A DNA stretch of 64,000 nt from Solen grandis (taxonomy: Eukaryota > Mollusca > Bivalvia > Adapedonta > Solenidae), in NCBI GenBank assembly GCA_021229015.1, contig CM037788.1:47283520-47347519 (forward strand), given 5' to 3'. The translations under genes and the position numbers were made by a program. The notes under the pieces were generated by a model, which was not told where the DNA came from, made no database searches, and saw nothing but the letters and a program-made list of their open reading frames with translations. Positions 12,901 to 20,639 of the stretch are shown piece by piece. The number at the start of each line of letters is the position of its first letter. Positions within the stretch are counted from its first letter, which is position 1.

Positions 12901-15900
12901 CAATCAACGTAAGTTATCCTTAGAATACTACACTCACCATTCAATCAACGTAAGTTATCCTTAGAATACTACACACACCATTCAATCAACGTGAGTTATC
13001 CTTAGAATACTACACTCGCCATTAAATCAACGTGAGTTATCCTTAGAATACTACACTCACCATTCAATCAACGTAAGTTATCCTTAGAATACTACACTCA
13101 CCATTAAATCAACACACACACCATTCAATCAACGTGAGTTATCCTTAGAATACTACACTCACCATTAAATCAACGTAAGTTATCCTTAGAATACTACACT
13201 CACCATTAAATCAACTTGAGTTATCCTTAGAATACTACACTCATCATTAAGTCAACGTAAGATATCCTAAGAATACTTCACTCACCATTAAATCAATGTA
13301 AGACATCCTGTGAAAACTTGAATACTACGATCACAATTAAATCAACGTGAGTTATCCTTAGAATACCACACTCACCATTAAATCAACGTTAGATATCCTT
13401 AGAATACTACACTCACCATTAAGTCAACGTAAGATATCCTAAGAATACTACACTCACCATTAAATCAACGTGAGTTATCCTTAGAATAAGTCAACGTGAG
13501 TTATCCTTAGAATACTACACTCACCATTAAGTCAACGTGAGTTATCCTTAGAATACTACACTCACCATTAAGTCAACGTACACTATCCTTAGAATACTAC
13601 ACTCACCATTAAGTCAACGTAAGACATTCTGTGAATACTACAATCACCATTAAGTCAACAATCAACGTAAGACATTCTGTGAATACTACAATACCATTAA
13701 GTCAACGTACGAAATTCTTAGAATACTACACTCACCATTAAGTCAACGTAAGACATTCTGTGAATACTACAATAACCATTAAATCAACGTAAGATATCCT
13801 AAGAATACTACACTCACCATTAAATCAACGTGAGTTATCCTTAGAATACTACACTCACAATTGAAGCAACGTAAGATATCCATTTACTTAATGGTTTTCG
13901 ATGAATTACCTAGAAATAACAGAGGATTATATCCTGATTATTTCAGATTTCAACAGTGAAATTATAAGGAACTTGAACCCGACCCTACGTTATAAACTTA
14001 TCTAAGCGTCAATTGTGCTGGGTTTTACGCAAGAAATGACATCATAAGTAACGTCCTGCACGCGAGGTAAGCCCGCCAATTTTGACGTCTTTTGTGATTA
14101 ACACAGCTTATTTCTGACCTTTAAAGCATTAAATAAAAAGAAAAAAGAATGTTTGTTTTGGTGAAAGATATAATAAAAAGGTGCATTTTTCACTAGTGGC
14201 TTCGCTTGGAGGCTTTCTCTGTTGACTGCGGACGCGTTTTTACAGCAGCTTTCCTGTTTTGTCCAACGATGCCAAGAGCACTCTAAGTAGACCACACCGA
14301 TAAGGCCGGAACCCTCTGCACCCAACTTCTACTGGGAACAACCATGTCTGCCACTCGCGGTCTTTGCATAGCTGTTGTTGCTCTGTGTAGTTGTTTATCT
14401 TGGTTTCATGTGCCGTTTGGCATCTCTCTCCACAAGGAACAGTGAGTTCGAATATGACGAGGCGCTTTCGGACAGGTTAATGGATTGTTATGTTTGGTTT
14501 AAGAGTCGTCTAGACAACTGATGGGAAGTTCAAATTGCGCCTGGTATAGTATTCCCGTCCTCGTCGTGGTGCTTGAAGGCATCTGTTTGGTTCCTTCTCT
14601 CACGAATGGAATCAGCTCCACATTCTTCACCTTGGGGTGTTTCTTCTTTTGTTCCAGCTCAAATGTATGGGCGATCTCTCGAAGCACTCTGTCGTGGCGA
14701 CTTTTGTATCTACCCTGGAACAGGGCTACACTGAAAGATGAAAGGACATGCTCCAGTGTTCCTCTTCTTCCACACAGTGGGCAGCTGGGGTCGTCAGCAT
14801 GATTCCATAGGTGGAGGTTTGCAGGTGAAGGAAGGAGGTCGTATACTGATCTCAGCAGGAACTGCAGTCGTACTAGCTCGTACTGCCAAATCTCCGACCA
14901 CGATAGGGCTCTGTCTGGGAGTGTCAAAAATGTCCTAGATTCTTCCTCTACTGTTCTAATTTCTTGCTGCACCATGGCTTTTCGCTCGTTGGGTCCCGCT
15001 GTCTTCCACTGTTGAAGTTTGATTGACCCTAGTCCCTGTCTTCCCTTACAAGGAGTTCCTACAATGTCCATTTGTTCCAACCTGATCTACAGCTTGACTT
15101 GCTGACCACTTTCTGCCTGTTCTTGTCTCTATTCCAGCTTGACGCAAAAGTTCATCCTTCGAATCTCTCAGTGTAACCACCAGCCTTGTCTTCGAAAACT
15201 TAAACTCCTCTACTAGTGAGGAAAGTGGAAGTTGGAGCTGCGTTGTCTTCCCATAGAGGCCAACGCTCGTGAATCTTGGTTCCAGCTCTTCAGTTTCTGT
15301 AGTTGGGACGTCATAGAGTGTAAGGGGCCAAGTCAGTCGTGGTAGTAGTCCATGCTGGTACATCCATGCCTTGTACTTGCCTGGAAGGCCGGACTTATTG
15401 ATGGTTTCCATTCCGTCCTTGGTTTGTAGACTTTTCCCCCATCAAGCAGAGACTTGGTGAACTTGAACGGGTTGCAAGTAAATAAAGCTCTCGTCTTTGC
15501 TTTTTCTTTCCTCCTCTTCCTAATTCTTCAGCTTCCCTTATGGTTTTTAGATGTTGTCGTTCTATCTCCCTCAACTGCTGCAGACCTATTTCTTTCTTCA
15601 TCTGTAGCGACCCTGAGCTGTCTTCGTAGAACTCGAATCCTTTGTCTAATCTCTTTCATCTGCCTATCACGTATGCTAGGCTGAGGCGGTGTGCTTCTCT
15701 GTTCACTAGTCCGAAACGCTCTTAGCTGACGGTGTAGATGATGCTGAAAGTTTCCTTTCTACGTCTCCACACAGAGATACTTGCAGGATGGTGTCCAGGT
15801 CTTCATTTAACTTTGTCCGTTGCTTGGTGTCACTTGCTCCTGGCCATCTGATTCTCTGCTTTCGCTTGCTCTAGAAGTTGCCATATTGTTTGAAGGAGTG

Positions 15901-17036
15901 ACATAGTCAGCGGGTGATGACAGTAACTCAAGTAGCGGGTCTGGTGAATGGTCCCTGTTACTGCTTCTTGTAGACTTGTCTATGTCCACGGTGGTGGCAG
16001 GCATTGTCTCAGATTCAGAGAGATCTCCAATGTTGCGGTGTTGTTCCTGATTGGATTTCTCTGCCGTCTCACCAACTGTAGTGGAGGTTGTGCGTTGAAT
16101 CTGCTTCCCTGCTTGCCCACACTTTGTCCTCGACTGGTGGATGCGTACCCCGTCTGGTTCTTACACACCTTCCGACAATGACAGGTGACTTCTGCTGTTT
16201 CCCCAGTCAATGTCCGTTGTACAAGCCTTGGTCTGGTATCCGATAATGTCTGTTTGAGCCTATCATCCTCCCTCCCTCTAGGTAGGCTCTGCGGGTGTTG
16301 GTTGCTGGGTGTATCCTCTCGGAGACTGTAGAGTAAGCTGTTAACACACACTACTCCGGTTCTAGTCTTTTCCTAGAAGTCATCTGTCTCTCCAGTGTCA
16401 CTGATCTCTTCTTAGTTGTTATAAACTCTTTCCTGGAGGTCATCAAAACAAACAATTATCCTTTATATAATACCTCACTCAAAATTAAATCATCGTAAAA
16501 TATTTTAAGAATACAACACTCACCAATATAGCAACGTAAGATGTCCAAATAGTACTTCACTAAAAATTTAATCAAAGTTACATATCCTTAGAATACAATA
16601 CTCACAATTAAATCAGCGTACGATATTCATATAATACTTGACTCAAAATTAAATTTACTTAAGCTATCCATAGAATGCTAAACCTACCTTTAAATAAACG
16701 TAAACTATCTATAGACTTCTAAACTCACCATTAAGTCAACGTAAACTATTCTACAGACTTCTTAGTTCACCATTTAAATAAACGTAAACTATCTATAAAC
16801 TTCTAAACTCGCCATTAAATCAACATACACTATCTATAGACTCATAAACTCACCACGATTTTCTGACTGAGAACGTCTGACATCACGAACGTGCGCTTCC
16901 CATAGTCCATGTCGATGTGGGAGAAGACGTTCTCGAACTGAGGCGTAGCTGCTATGGCTACTGGCTATATTAAAATAGAACAGAATCACTAATATCACTT
17001 TATATCATTTAAATAGAATAAGACCACAGGAAGCTG

Positions 17037-17077
<41 letters not shown>

Positions 17078-18855
17078 CATGATATTGTTTCTTCCAGTAT
17101 ATAATGTATTTCATGCGTATGTTTTTATTACATTTATTATCATGAAAATGCAAGGTGAATTAAACAAAAAAATAACAACAATAATTCAATAATATATCAG
17201 ATTATCACGCTTGTCATGCCTACCTCGGTGTTTGTGTTCACGTGTTTCATGAACATGTGCTGGAACATGACCCTGTTGTCCTTATTTTCGAGCCATACAA
17301 GGCCGCTGTCACGAAACAGTTCCAGGCCCTCGTCTGGAAAGAATGTCGGCAACATAATCACCTCCTCGGTCATGTCTACTGCCGGAGGTGGGTGAGTAGC
17401 TACGATTGCAATAAAACCTCTGGTGTGGCATTCGTACGACTTTGATACATATTTATCATCATCATTATCATCATAATTTTGTAGTCGTCATCATCATCAC
17501 ATCGTTTTTGTCGTCATTTTCATTCTCAACATCGTCTTTATATAAGAACATACAAGAACATGGATTTCTCGACAGGGCTCCTGTTAACTGTGTGCTCCGG
17601 TTTGCTCCGGTAGTTTTTGACAGATTTTTAAACGATCGTGGTAAGAAATAGTTATATAAAAAAAGTTCCCATTTTATGATCAGTGGGTGCTTAATTGTAA
17701 TTGACAAGTTATTGCTTATTAGTCCCCTACCGGTATCGCCGAAGGGGACTATAAGTTTGCACTCCGTCCGTCCGTCGGTCATCCAGTCAGTCCGTCAGTC
17801 ACACACATGTTTTCCGGGCTTTTTTTTCTAAACTCTTGCAGATGTTAATCTAATATTTGGAATGTAAGTCTACCAACATTAATTACAGATCAAGTTGTCC
17901 ACAATTTTTGACGAAATAATAGTCCTTGTCTTAGAAAATTTCTTTAAGATAGCAGTTTTCCAGACTTTTTTCTAAACGCTTGCAAATATTGATCTTATAT
18001 TTTTTAATGTCAATCTACCACCATGAGTTACAGATCAATTTCTAGTTTCGTTCCGTTCCACTAATTTTTGACGAAATTTCGGGCCTTAGACTTGGAACAT
18101 TTCTTTAAAATAGCATTATTATTGTTTTGATTTTCATCAAAAGTATTGATCAAATAATTGACTTGTTTGCAGCGTGAAGAGGGGCGGAGTTTTTTGTTTT
18201 GTTTTGTTTTTCTATTTAGGGGACTTAGTATTGCCTTTAATAACAAGTTATATTTATGGGAACACAGTAATGAAAATATTATCTTTCTTAAATTTGGTCA
18301 AATATGATCAGAGTTTTGTATTTTGCACCAATAATATATCATTCTACAAAAGTCGATTAATGCTAAATGGGTACCGACCCGTTCACACTAACAAAAGGTG
18401 TGAAGAATCAAACATTCAAAATATGTTCACAAAACTTAGAAAATCCCTATTGTCCTACAAAAGCATGTTTTAACATATCAATGTTGTGATTCATCAGCAT
18501 TTATCAAATGGAACCCTAAAGCTACATATCAACCATGCATTTACAGTAAATTTAAACAAATGGTTTCATTGCTAATATTTCGCTAAATGGCAAAATACGT
18601 AAAAATATTAGATGATGCCGATAAGAGCATTACAACATGTTTCAAGCATAGCAGCAATTTATTTATAAACGAGCACAAACAAGATCGGTGTTTTTGTTCA
18701 CAACCCCCTAATTCCTACATTTCTTACAATAAATCAGTTAAACTTAATTCCCAGAGTTTACCTGCTGTTGCTTTGTCCGGCGATAGAATAATCAAAATGC
18801 ACATCAAAGAAATAACTTTCGTATCCATGGAAACCCGAGATTTGTTGATATCCAT
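767..18855 (-). CDS. LRP-like YWTD-propeller/EGF receptor, 5' nine exons (partial gene)
   Basis: Read on the minus strand as nine exons: 18855-18762, 17399-17224, 16964-16854, 12133-12052, 9371-9215, 8967-8830, 2423-2294, 2068-1930 and 943-767. Every junction has GT..AG borders and codon phases agree throughout (1,0,0,1,2,2,0,1,1), giving 401 residues before the window ends. Visible parts are an N-terminal signal peptide, a beta-propeller with YWTD at 166-169, FWTD at 210-213 and LYWL at 254-257, and a six-cysteine EGF-like module at 363-400. Signal peptide, propeller and EGF in that order, with no LDL-A repeats first, recalls the N terminus of LRP5/6-type Wnt co-receptors, but the sequence is diverged and orthology is not claimed. 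The known role of such propellers is ligand binding outside the cell. The 3' part, including any membrane anchor, lies beyond the left edge. Confidence 0.8.
944..1929. other. Intron 8 of the YWTD gene
   Basis: Non-coding sequence between exons 8 and 9. It contains tact/ctactg-rich low-complexity DNA near 1740-1880 and no recognisable mobile element. Confidence 0.5.
1930..2068 (-). CDS. YWTD gene exon 8: last propeller blades
   Basis: Acceptor ccttag|GG at the right end and donor A|GTGAGT at the left, phase 0 in and 1 out. It encodes residues 297-343, including AVDNSGVDLY and a segment ending QDYRP, which fits the closing strands of the propeller just before the EGF module. Confidence 0.75.
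2069..2293. other. Intron 7 of the YWTD gene (225 bp)
   Basis: A short intron with GTGAGT donor and a TTAG acceptor; AT-rich, no repeat seen. Confidence 0.6.
2294..2423 (-). CDS. YWTD gene exon 7: LYWL blade
   Basis: The acceptor has a strong pyrimidine tract (ctctctcactgcag) and the donor is TAC|GTGAGT. The split codon AG|G gives an arginine, so the protein runs DYDDDR-LYW, the usual pattern at a YWTD blade boundary. This join confirms that exons 6 and 7 are adjacent despite a 6.4-kb intron. Confidence 0.8.
2601..3953. repeat. Fold-back element with CGAAAT-rich inverted arms
   Basis: The left arm (about 2601-3080) and right arm (about 3484-3953) are imperfect reverse complements around a ~400-bp AT-rich spacer. 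Both outer ends begin with TGTGGCGGGTTTC on the appropriate strand. Each arm is itself a mosaic of short self-complementary words such as TTTCG, CGAAAT and CCCCGAAAT, so the arms are CpG-rich in an AT-rich setting. Open frames on both strands here are by-products of this structure. A related fragment sits at about 57300-57370. No transposase is encoded, so it would be non-autonomous if mobile. Confidence 0.7.
4320..6430. other. Interior of the inverted-repeat element, no gene seen
   Basis: AT-rich sequence with only short scattered open frames and no recognisable domain. Contains A/T homopolymers at 4379-4389, 4680-4691 and 5938-5948. Confidence 0.45.
6445..6550 (+). mobile_element. tRNA-derived SINE-like sequence
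   Basis: An A-box-like TGGCGCAGTGGTAGCGAC and a B-box-like GGGTTCGAAACCC lie at tRNA-like spacing, followed by non-tRNA sequence. This is the layout of a pol III-derived SINE head, not a tRNA gene: no full cloverleaf is apparent. Confidence 0.55.
6780..6930. repeat. ~25-bp minisatellite, about six copies
   Basis: Degenerate tandem units based on GAACTTGCCTAAACCGTTCC. It lies just inside the right inverted end of the 3.2-kb element. Confidence 0.6.
7490..7760 (+). repeat. Hairpin-headed dispersed repeat, copy A
   Basis: It starts with an imperfect hairpin (tgccccc..tcgatatatcgcgaggg), then a T run and a GTCTGTCTGTC-type tract. A conserved body follows: CCATAACACGGAAGTCCTTC, then GCATGCACCTTGATGAG, then ATGACCTTGA. 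The same body recurs at about 57554-57800, and a matching end is reached at the right edge of the window. No coding sequence. Confidence 0.6.
7874..7898. repeat. Poly-G run of 25
   Basis: An uninterrupted homopolymer preceded by a (TG)n tract; length is likely uncertain in any assembly. Confidence 0.8.
8575..8755 (+). mobile_element. SINE family S1, copy 1
   Basis: A tRNA-like head with a B-box-like GGCTTCGAGCCC at about 8630 is followed by a tail (TTTTCATGACCTT, AAAGTACTGGTTCAA, ..AGTAAGAAC). The same tail occurs in the reverse orientation at 30690-30905, so this is a dispersed family. Confidence 0.6.
8830..8967 (-). CDS. YWTD gene exon 6: FWTD blade
   Basis: Acceptor AAAATAG|G and donor AG|GTAAGG; phase 2 in and out. 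It encodes residues 207-252 plus a split arginine codon: YLFWTD, then a LGGEKIAAVV strand and IDYDDD. The spacing of these motifs is that of an LDL-receptor class B repeat. Confidence 0.85.
8968..9214. other. Intron 5 of the YWTD gene (247 bp)
   Basis: A short intron with GTGAGA donor and TAG acceptor; no repeat recognised. Confidence 0.6.
9215..9371 (-). CDS. YWTD gene exon 5: canonical YWTD blade
   Basis: Acceptor TTCTACAG|GT and donor GG|GTGAGA; phase 1 in, 2 out. It contains GIAIDWITDVVYWTDAA and EEPHGIAVHPLKG, textbook class B repeat signatures, with YWTD at residues 166-169 of the joined protein. This exon is the main evidence for the family call. Confidence 0.9.
9695..9840. repeat. 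Palindromic MITE-like repeat
   Basis: The two halves around about 9770 are near reverse complements: CTGCGCATCAAAGGTACCCATTAA on one side, TTAATGGGC..GGGTACCTTTGCTGCGCA on the other. A partial copy of the right half (TTAATGGGCAGCAACGTACC) is found at about 20600-20627. Confidence 0.6.
10330..11155 (-). repeat. Hairpin-headed repeat with ~144-bp internal units, copy 1
   Basis: Read on the minus strand it opens with a hairpin (AAGCTCACC..GGTGAGCTT around GAGCACAACGTGCTC) and then has about four tandem units of ~144-157 bp. The units are marked by TTAACACTCTAGAGGCCA and AGGTCAAATCTTA. The far end carries a GGGCCATGATGG palindrome, and that end is locally duplicated (about 10336-10430). A second copy in opposite orientation lies at 22515-23225. 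Confidence 0.7.
11866..11958. repeat. Hairpin repeat
   Basis: Arms of about 35 bp (ATTTTAAAGTTTATGG..TTTATCGCA and its inverse) flank a short GC-rich loop. It could be a small MITE or a genomic palindrome. Confidence 0.5.
12052..12133 (-). CDS. YWTD gene exon 4
   Basis: Acceptor TTTGTTTCAG|GC and donor G|GTAAGT; phase 0 in, 1 out. Residues 128-154 (ALTFGEDDLSQLFNFWDVYE onward) connect the first propeller strands to the canonical YWTD blade of exon 5. Confidence 0.75.
12438..12690 (+). mobile_element. SINE family S2
   Basis: A tRNA-like head (A box GCTCAGTGGTAGAG, B box GGTTTCGGATCCC) is followed by a longer non-tRNA body with CAGTACTGGTTCTACCCAGG. The head is close to tRNA consensus but the acceptor-stem pairing is not evident. 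Confidence 0.6.
12893..13882. repeat. 41-bp minisatellite, about 24 copies (homogeneous block)
   Basis: Tandem units of ~41 bp: ACTCACCATTAAATCAACG followed by TAAGTTATCCTTAGAATACTAC. Variants include GTGAGTT and GTAAGAT, with local deletions and a few merged units. Each unit carries GTAAGT or GTGAGT on the plus strand and ATGGTGAGT on the minus strand, so it contains splice-donor-like words in both directions. It lies in intron 3 of the YWTD gene. Confidence 0.85.
14499..15080 (-). pseudogene. Retroelement C-terminal fragment with zinc knuckle
   Basis: A 193-codon open frame. It has CPLCGRRGTLEH, which matches the CX2CX7HX4C knuckle of R2/NeSL-type elements, except that the final cysteine is phenylalanine (HVLSSF). 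After it come GRYKSRHDRVLREIA and a charged stretch. In the family this knuckle precedes a restriction-like endonuclease domain used for target cleavage; here the frame stops soon after. The start methionine is internal to the original protein, so the true upstream frame is 15411-15046. Confidence 0.6.
15046..15411 (-). pseudogene. Retroelement fragment after the RT core
   Basis: A 121-codon open frame with INKSGLPGKYKAWMYQHG and VSKTRLVVTLRDSKDE-type residues (here FSKTRLVVTLRDSKDELLRQ), seen in mollusc retroelement proteins between RT and knuckle. It overlaps the next fragment in another frame at about 15060, which marks a frameshift. Confidence 0.55.
15420..16351 (-). pseudogene. Probable retroelement N-terminal region, several frames
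   Basis: Three short open frames (16351-15980, 16004-15807, 15601-15395) encode S/R/Q-rich and coiled-coil-like sequence. One contains CHCRKVC and another REIERQHLKTIREAEEL. Position upstream of the conserved fragments suggests the N-terminal part of the same element, but I recognise no domain. Confidence 0.35.
16455..16853. repeat. Degenerate block of the 41-bp minisatellite at the exon 3 donor
   Basis: About ten diverged units continue the 41-bp pattern (cacc-attaaat-aacgtaa..tat) right up to the exon 3 donor. The donor (GTG|GTGAGT) has the same layout as the repeat's ATGGTGAGT. Divergence is much higher than in the 12.9-13.9 kb block. Confidence 0.65.
16854..16964 (-). CDS. YWTD gene exon 3
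   Basis: Acceptor TTTTAATATAG|CC and donor GTG|GTGAGT; phase 0 both ends. It encodes residues 91-127, with HIDMDYGKRTFVMSDVLSQK. This resembles the first blade of a YWTD propeller (hydrophobic-D-x-D-Y, then W/M-S-D), although the tryptophan is replaced. Confidence 0.75.
17041..17074. repeat. (AT)n microsatellite
   Basis: About 17 AT dinucleotides in intron 2 of the YWTD gene. Confidence 0.9.
17224..17399 (-). CDS. YWTD gene exon 2
   Basis: Donor GAG|GTAGGC; phase 1 in, 0 out. It encodes residues 32-90, including EEVIMLPTFFPDEG and FMKHVNTNTE. Two acceptors keep the frame: TCGTAG at 17403-17400 (used here) or CGGCAG, which would start the exon at 17378 and drop seven residues. The second has the better pyrimidine tract, so alternative use is possible. 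Confidence 0.7.
17721..18225 (+). repeat. Hairpin-headed repeat bounded by AGTCCCCTA..TAGGGGACT
   Basis: Begins with a hairpin (AGTCCCCTA..GGGGACT), then GTCCGTCCGTCGG and GTCAGTCCGTCAGTC. Two ~170-bp internal units follow (TTTTCC-GGGCTTTTTTCTAAAC and TTTTCCAGACTTTTTTCTAAAC), and it ends at CTATTTAGGGGACT. Non-coding; in intron 1 of the YWTD gene. Confidence 0.6.
18762..18855 (-). CDS. YWTD gene exon 1: signal peptide
   Basis: The frame from the ATG at 18855 encodes 31 residues ending at donor G|GTAAAC. A second ATG at 18828 gives MDTKVISLMCILIILSPDKA, a good secretory signal: short charged start, hydrophobic core, small residues before the likely cleavage. Phase 1 out agrees with exon 2. 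The second ATG may be the real start. An upstream donor-like AT|GTAAGT at about 18896 could belong to a 5' UTR exon. Confidence 0.65.
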
Positions 18856-18899
18856 TGTAAAAGTAACATCGAGCAACTCCCCCCTCTTGACTTACATCT

Positions 18900-20240
18900 A
18901 GTCGCTGGTTCCTGGTCCGACTAACATACAAACAGGGTTCCTGGCTCGATGTAATGAAGCTGGTGCCCTGCTTCTTAAGCTACTCGACATCTTGGTGTGA
19001 GTGGCCTCGATGGCTCCAGCAGGCTGAAAAAAATATCTCAAGGTCATTCAGAAATAAAGACTTAGGTAGACTTGATATTAGTACATGTATTAGAATTACA
19101 CTGACAGAGAAAGGAGAGGGAGAGAAGGATAAATTTAAAATGATTTAGGATAATCCACAGATAAAATAGGAGACCTTTCACTGGTATCACTTAAGTAAAA
19201 AAAATATCCTGGTAACGTGCGTCATTAATAGCAAAGACGCACGTCAGAATTGTTAGAGAAACTGAATATAAATATAAAATATTACTTAGTCCATACACTT
19301 TAATTTATTTTTAATTGTTTCCAAATACTATTTTAATATTAGTATGCTGGGTAAACAGATTTGAATCTTATTTAAATCTAGGGAATAATGTTGATGCATG
19401 AAGTAATTGTATATTTTGGCTTTGGATATATCAGGTGTGTGTTTCTGGGACTGAAGCCTGTTTCACTAACGTTCGCATGAACGAAATTGATCAAAGAATG
19501 TTGTCCGTCGTAGTGTATATAATGTCTGTATTTGCACGTGAAATCCCAAGAAAAGTGACCCATTCCATTTTACAAACTTAACTCAGAATGCGAGAATAAT
19601 ACTACCTTACATCTGTGAATTTATACGAAAGAAATCTTCCCATATGCAACTTTACAGATGTAAAATAGTGTTATTTGATTTTTATCCCCCACAAAGTCAG
19701 AAGAGTTTCATAATGCAATGAAATGGATCAACTTTGTGCAGATAAGAAATTAGTAGATATTTTGTATGACTTGACTATTTGAGTTAACTAGCTATTACTA
19801 GCTACCCGGTACACACTCGACCATAATGTCTCGAGTCAAACGTTTTTGTGTAATAATTAGTAATTCGAAAGCACATTATATCATGGACCACCCATTTTTC
19901 AACTGCTCCCTAGTGCCAATCAGCATCGAAAGAAAATCTTTTACGCTTCAATGAATAGTTAGAATCTATAATTGAATACTGCGCAGCTGAGGCTTGAACT
20001 CTGCGCAGAGACGGAAGTCCATCTGCGCAAACTCAGTGCTGTACGGATGTTAGACTAGAAAATGAGACCAAAATGAACAACCTATTTTTCCATACTTCCT
20101 TAAAATTTGTCTCACCTATGATGACGTTTCACCAAAGCTTTATTACCTCCTTCAATTCAGTCCTACGTGACGTCATGACGTTCTTGTTACATACATGATT
20201 GCGAAGTTTTAAACAATACGGGAAATGGCGATGCGAAGTC
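18900..20240. other. Intergenic, left part of the head-to-head interval
   Basis: Upstream of the YWTD gene's start codon. AT-rich, with short open frames that do not look like exons. An ACGTGCGTC..GACGCACGT inverted word lies at about 19216-19243. Promoter elements could not be assigned. Confidence 0.4.
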
Positions 20241-20243
20241 AGT

Positions 20244-20335
20244 TTAAGGTAAAGTCACTGAAATGGTTCTGCTATGTCTTGGACCACTTAACCTCTACCA
20301 AGATAACCAAGTATCCTAATGAAACATGTCCATAC
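20244..20335 (+). mobile_element. Partial copy of the GGTAAGA palindromic MITE
   Basis: Shares TTAAGGTAA, TGGTTCTGCTA and CCTCTACCAAGATAACCAAG with the left half of the MITE at 29276-29437. The right half is missing. Confidence 0.6.
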
Positions 20336-20530
20336 AAAAATCAACACTGATATTGTGGCTTTAATTTTTCTATAGTTATTCACGGGAGAAATTGGCGAAA
20401 TTCTGTCGGTCAGATCTCTTCCGACCAACACGTTTTCGATTTCTCGAACTGTTGTACCAAGTTTCACAGGAGTTACGGCAATTGAAACAACATGATGTAT
20501 GTTTTCAGTGGAAGAAGATACCTACCTTCT

Positions 20531-20532
<2 letters not shown>

Positions 20533-20585
<53 letters not shown>
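20533..20585. repeat. (AT)n microsatellite
   Basis: About 26 AT dinucleotides followed by the partial palindromic repeat at about 20600. Confidence 0.9.
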
Positions 20586-20589
<4 letters not shown>

Positions 20590-20639
20590 CATTGATTTTT
20601 TAATGGGCAGCAACGTACCGGGTACCTTCGTGTATGATT

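Larger units (their letters stand above)
14170..16400 (-). mobile_element. Broken R2-like (RLE-type) non-LTR retroelement, internally deleted
   Basis: On the minus strand, several adjacent reading frames give pieces of one retroelement protein: an N-terminal charged region (about 16351-15420), then the region after the reverse transcriptase core (15411-15046), then a CX2CX7H knuckle with downstream residues (15080-14499). A last C-terminal piece near 14330-14180 has PVEVGCRGF-like residues in yet another frame. No YADD-type catalytic motif is present, and the N-terminal part meets the post-RT part at about 15420, so the RT core seems deleted. Frameshifts and stops make it non-functional. It interrupts the 41-bp minisatellite of intron 3. 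Confidence 0.65.
12134..16853. other. Intron 3 of the YWTD gene (4.7 kb)
   Basis: Composed almost wholly of a SINE-like repeat, a 41-bp minisatellite in two blocks and a decayed non-LTR retroelement between them. Exons 3 and 4 join in phase 0 across it. Confidence 0.65.

Noticed and set aside
12893..13882. Possible CRISPR-like array
   Set aside because: Units are contiguous with no unique spacers, no cas genes and a eukaryotic intron context.
18587..18901. Plus-strand 104-codon gene
   Set aside because: It overlaps the signal-peptide exon on the other strand, has no domain, and the minus-strand reading is supported by phase with eight further exons.
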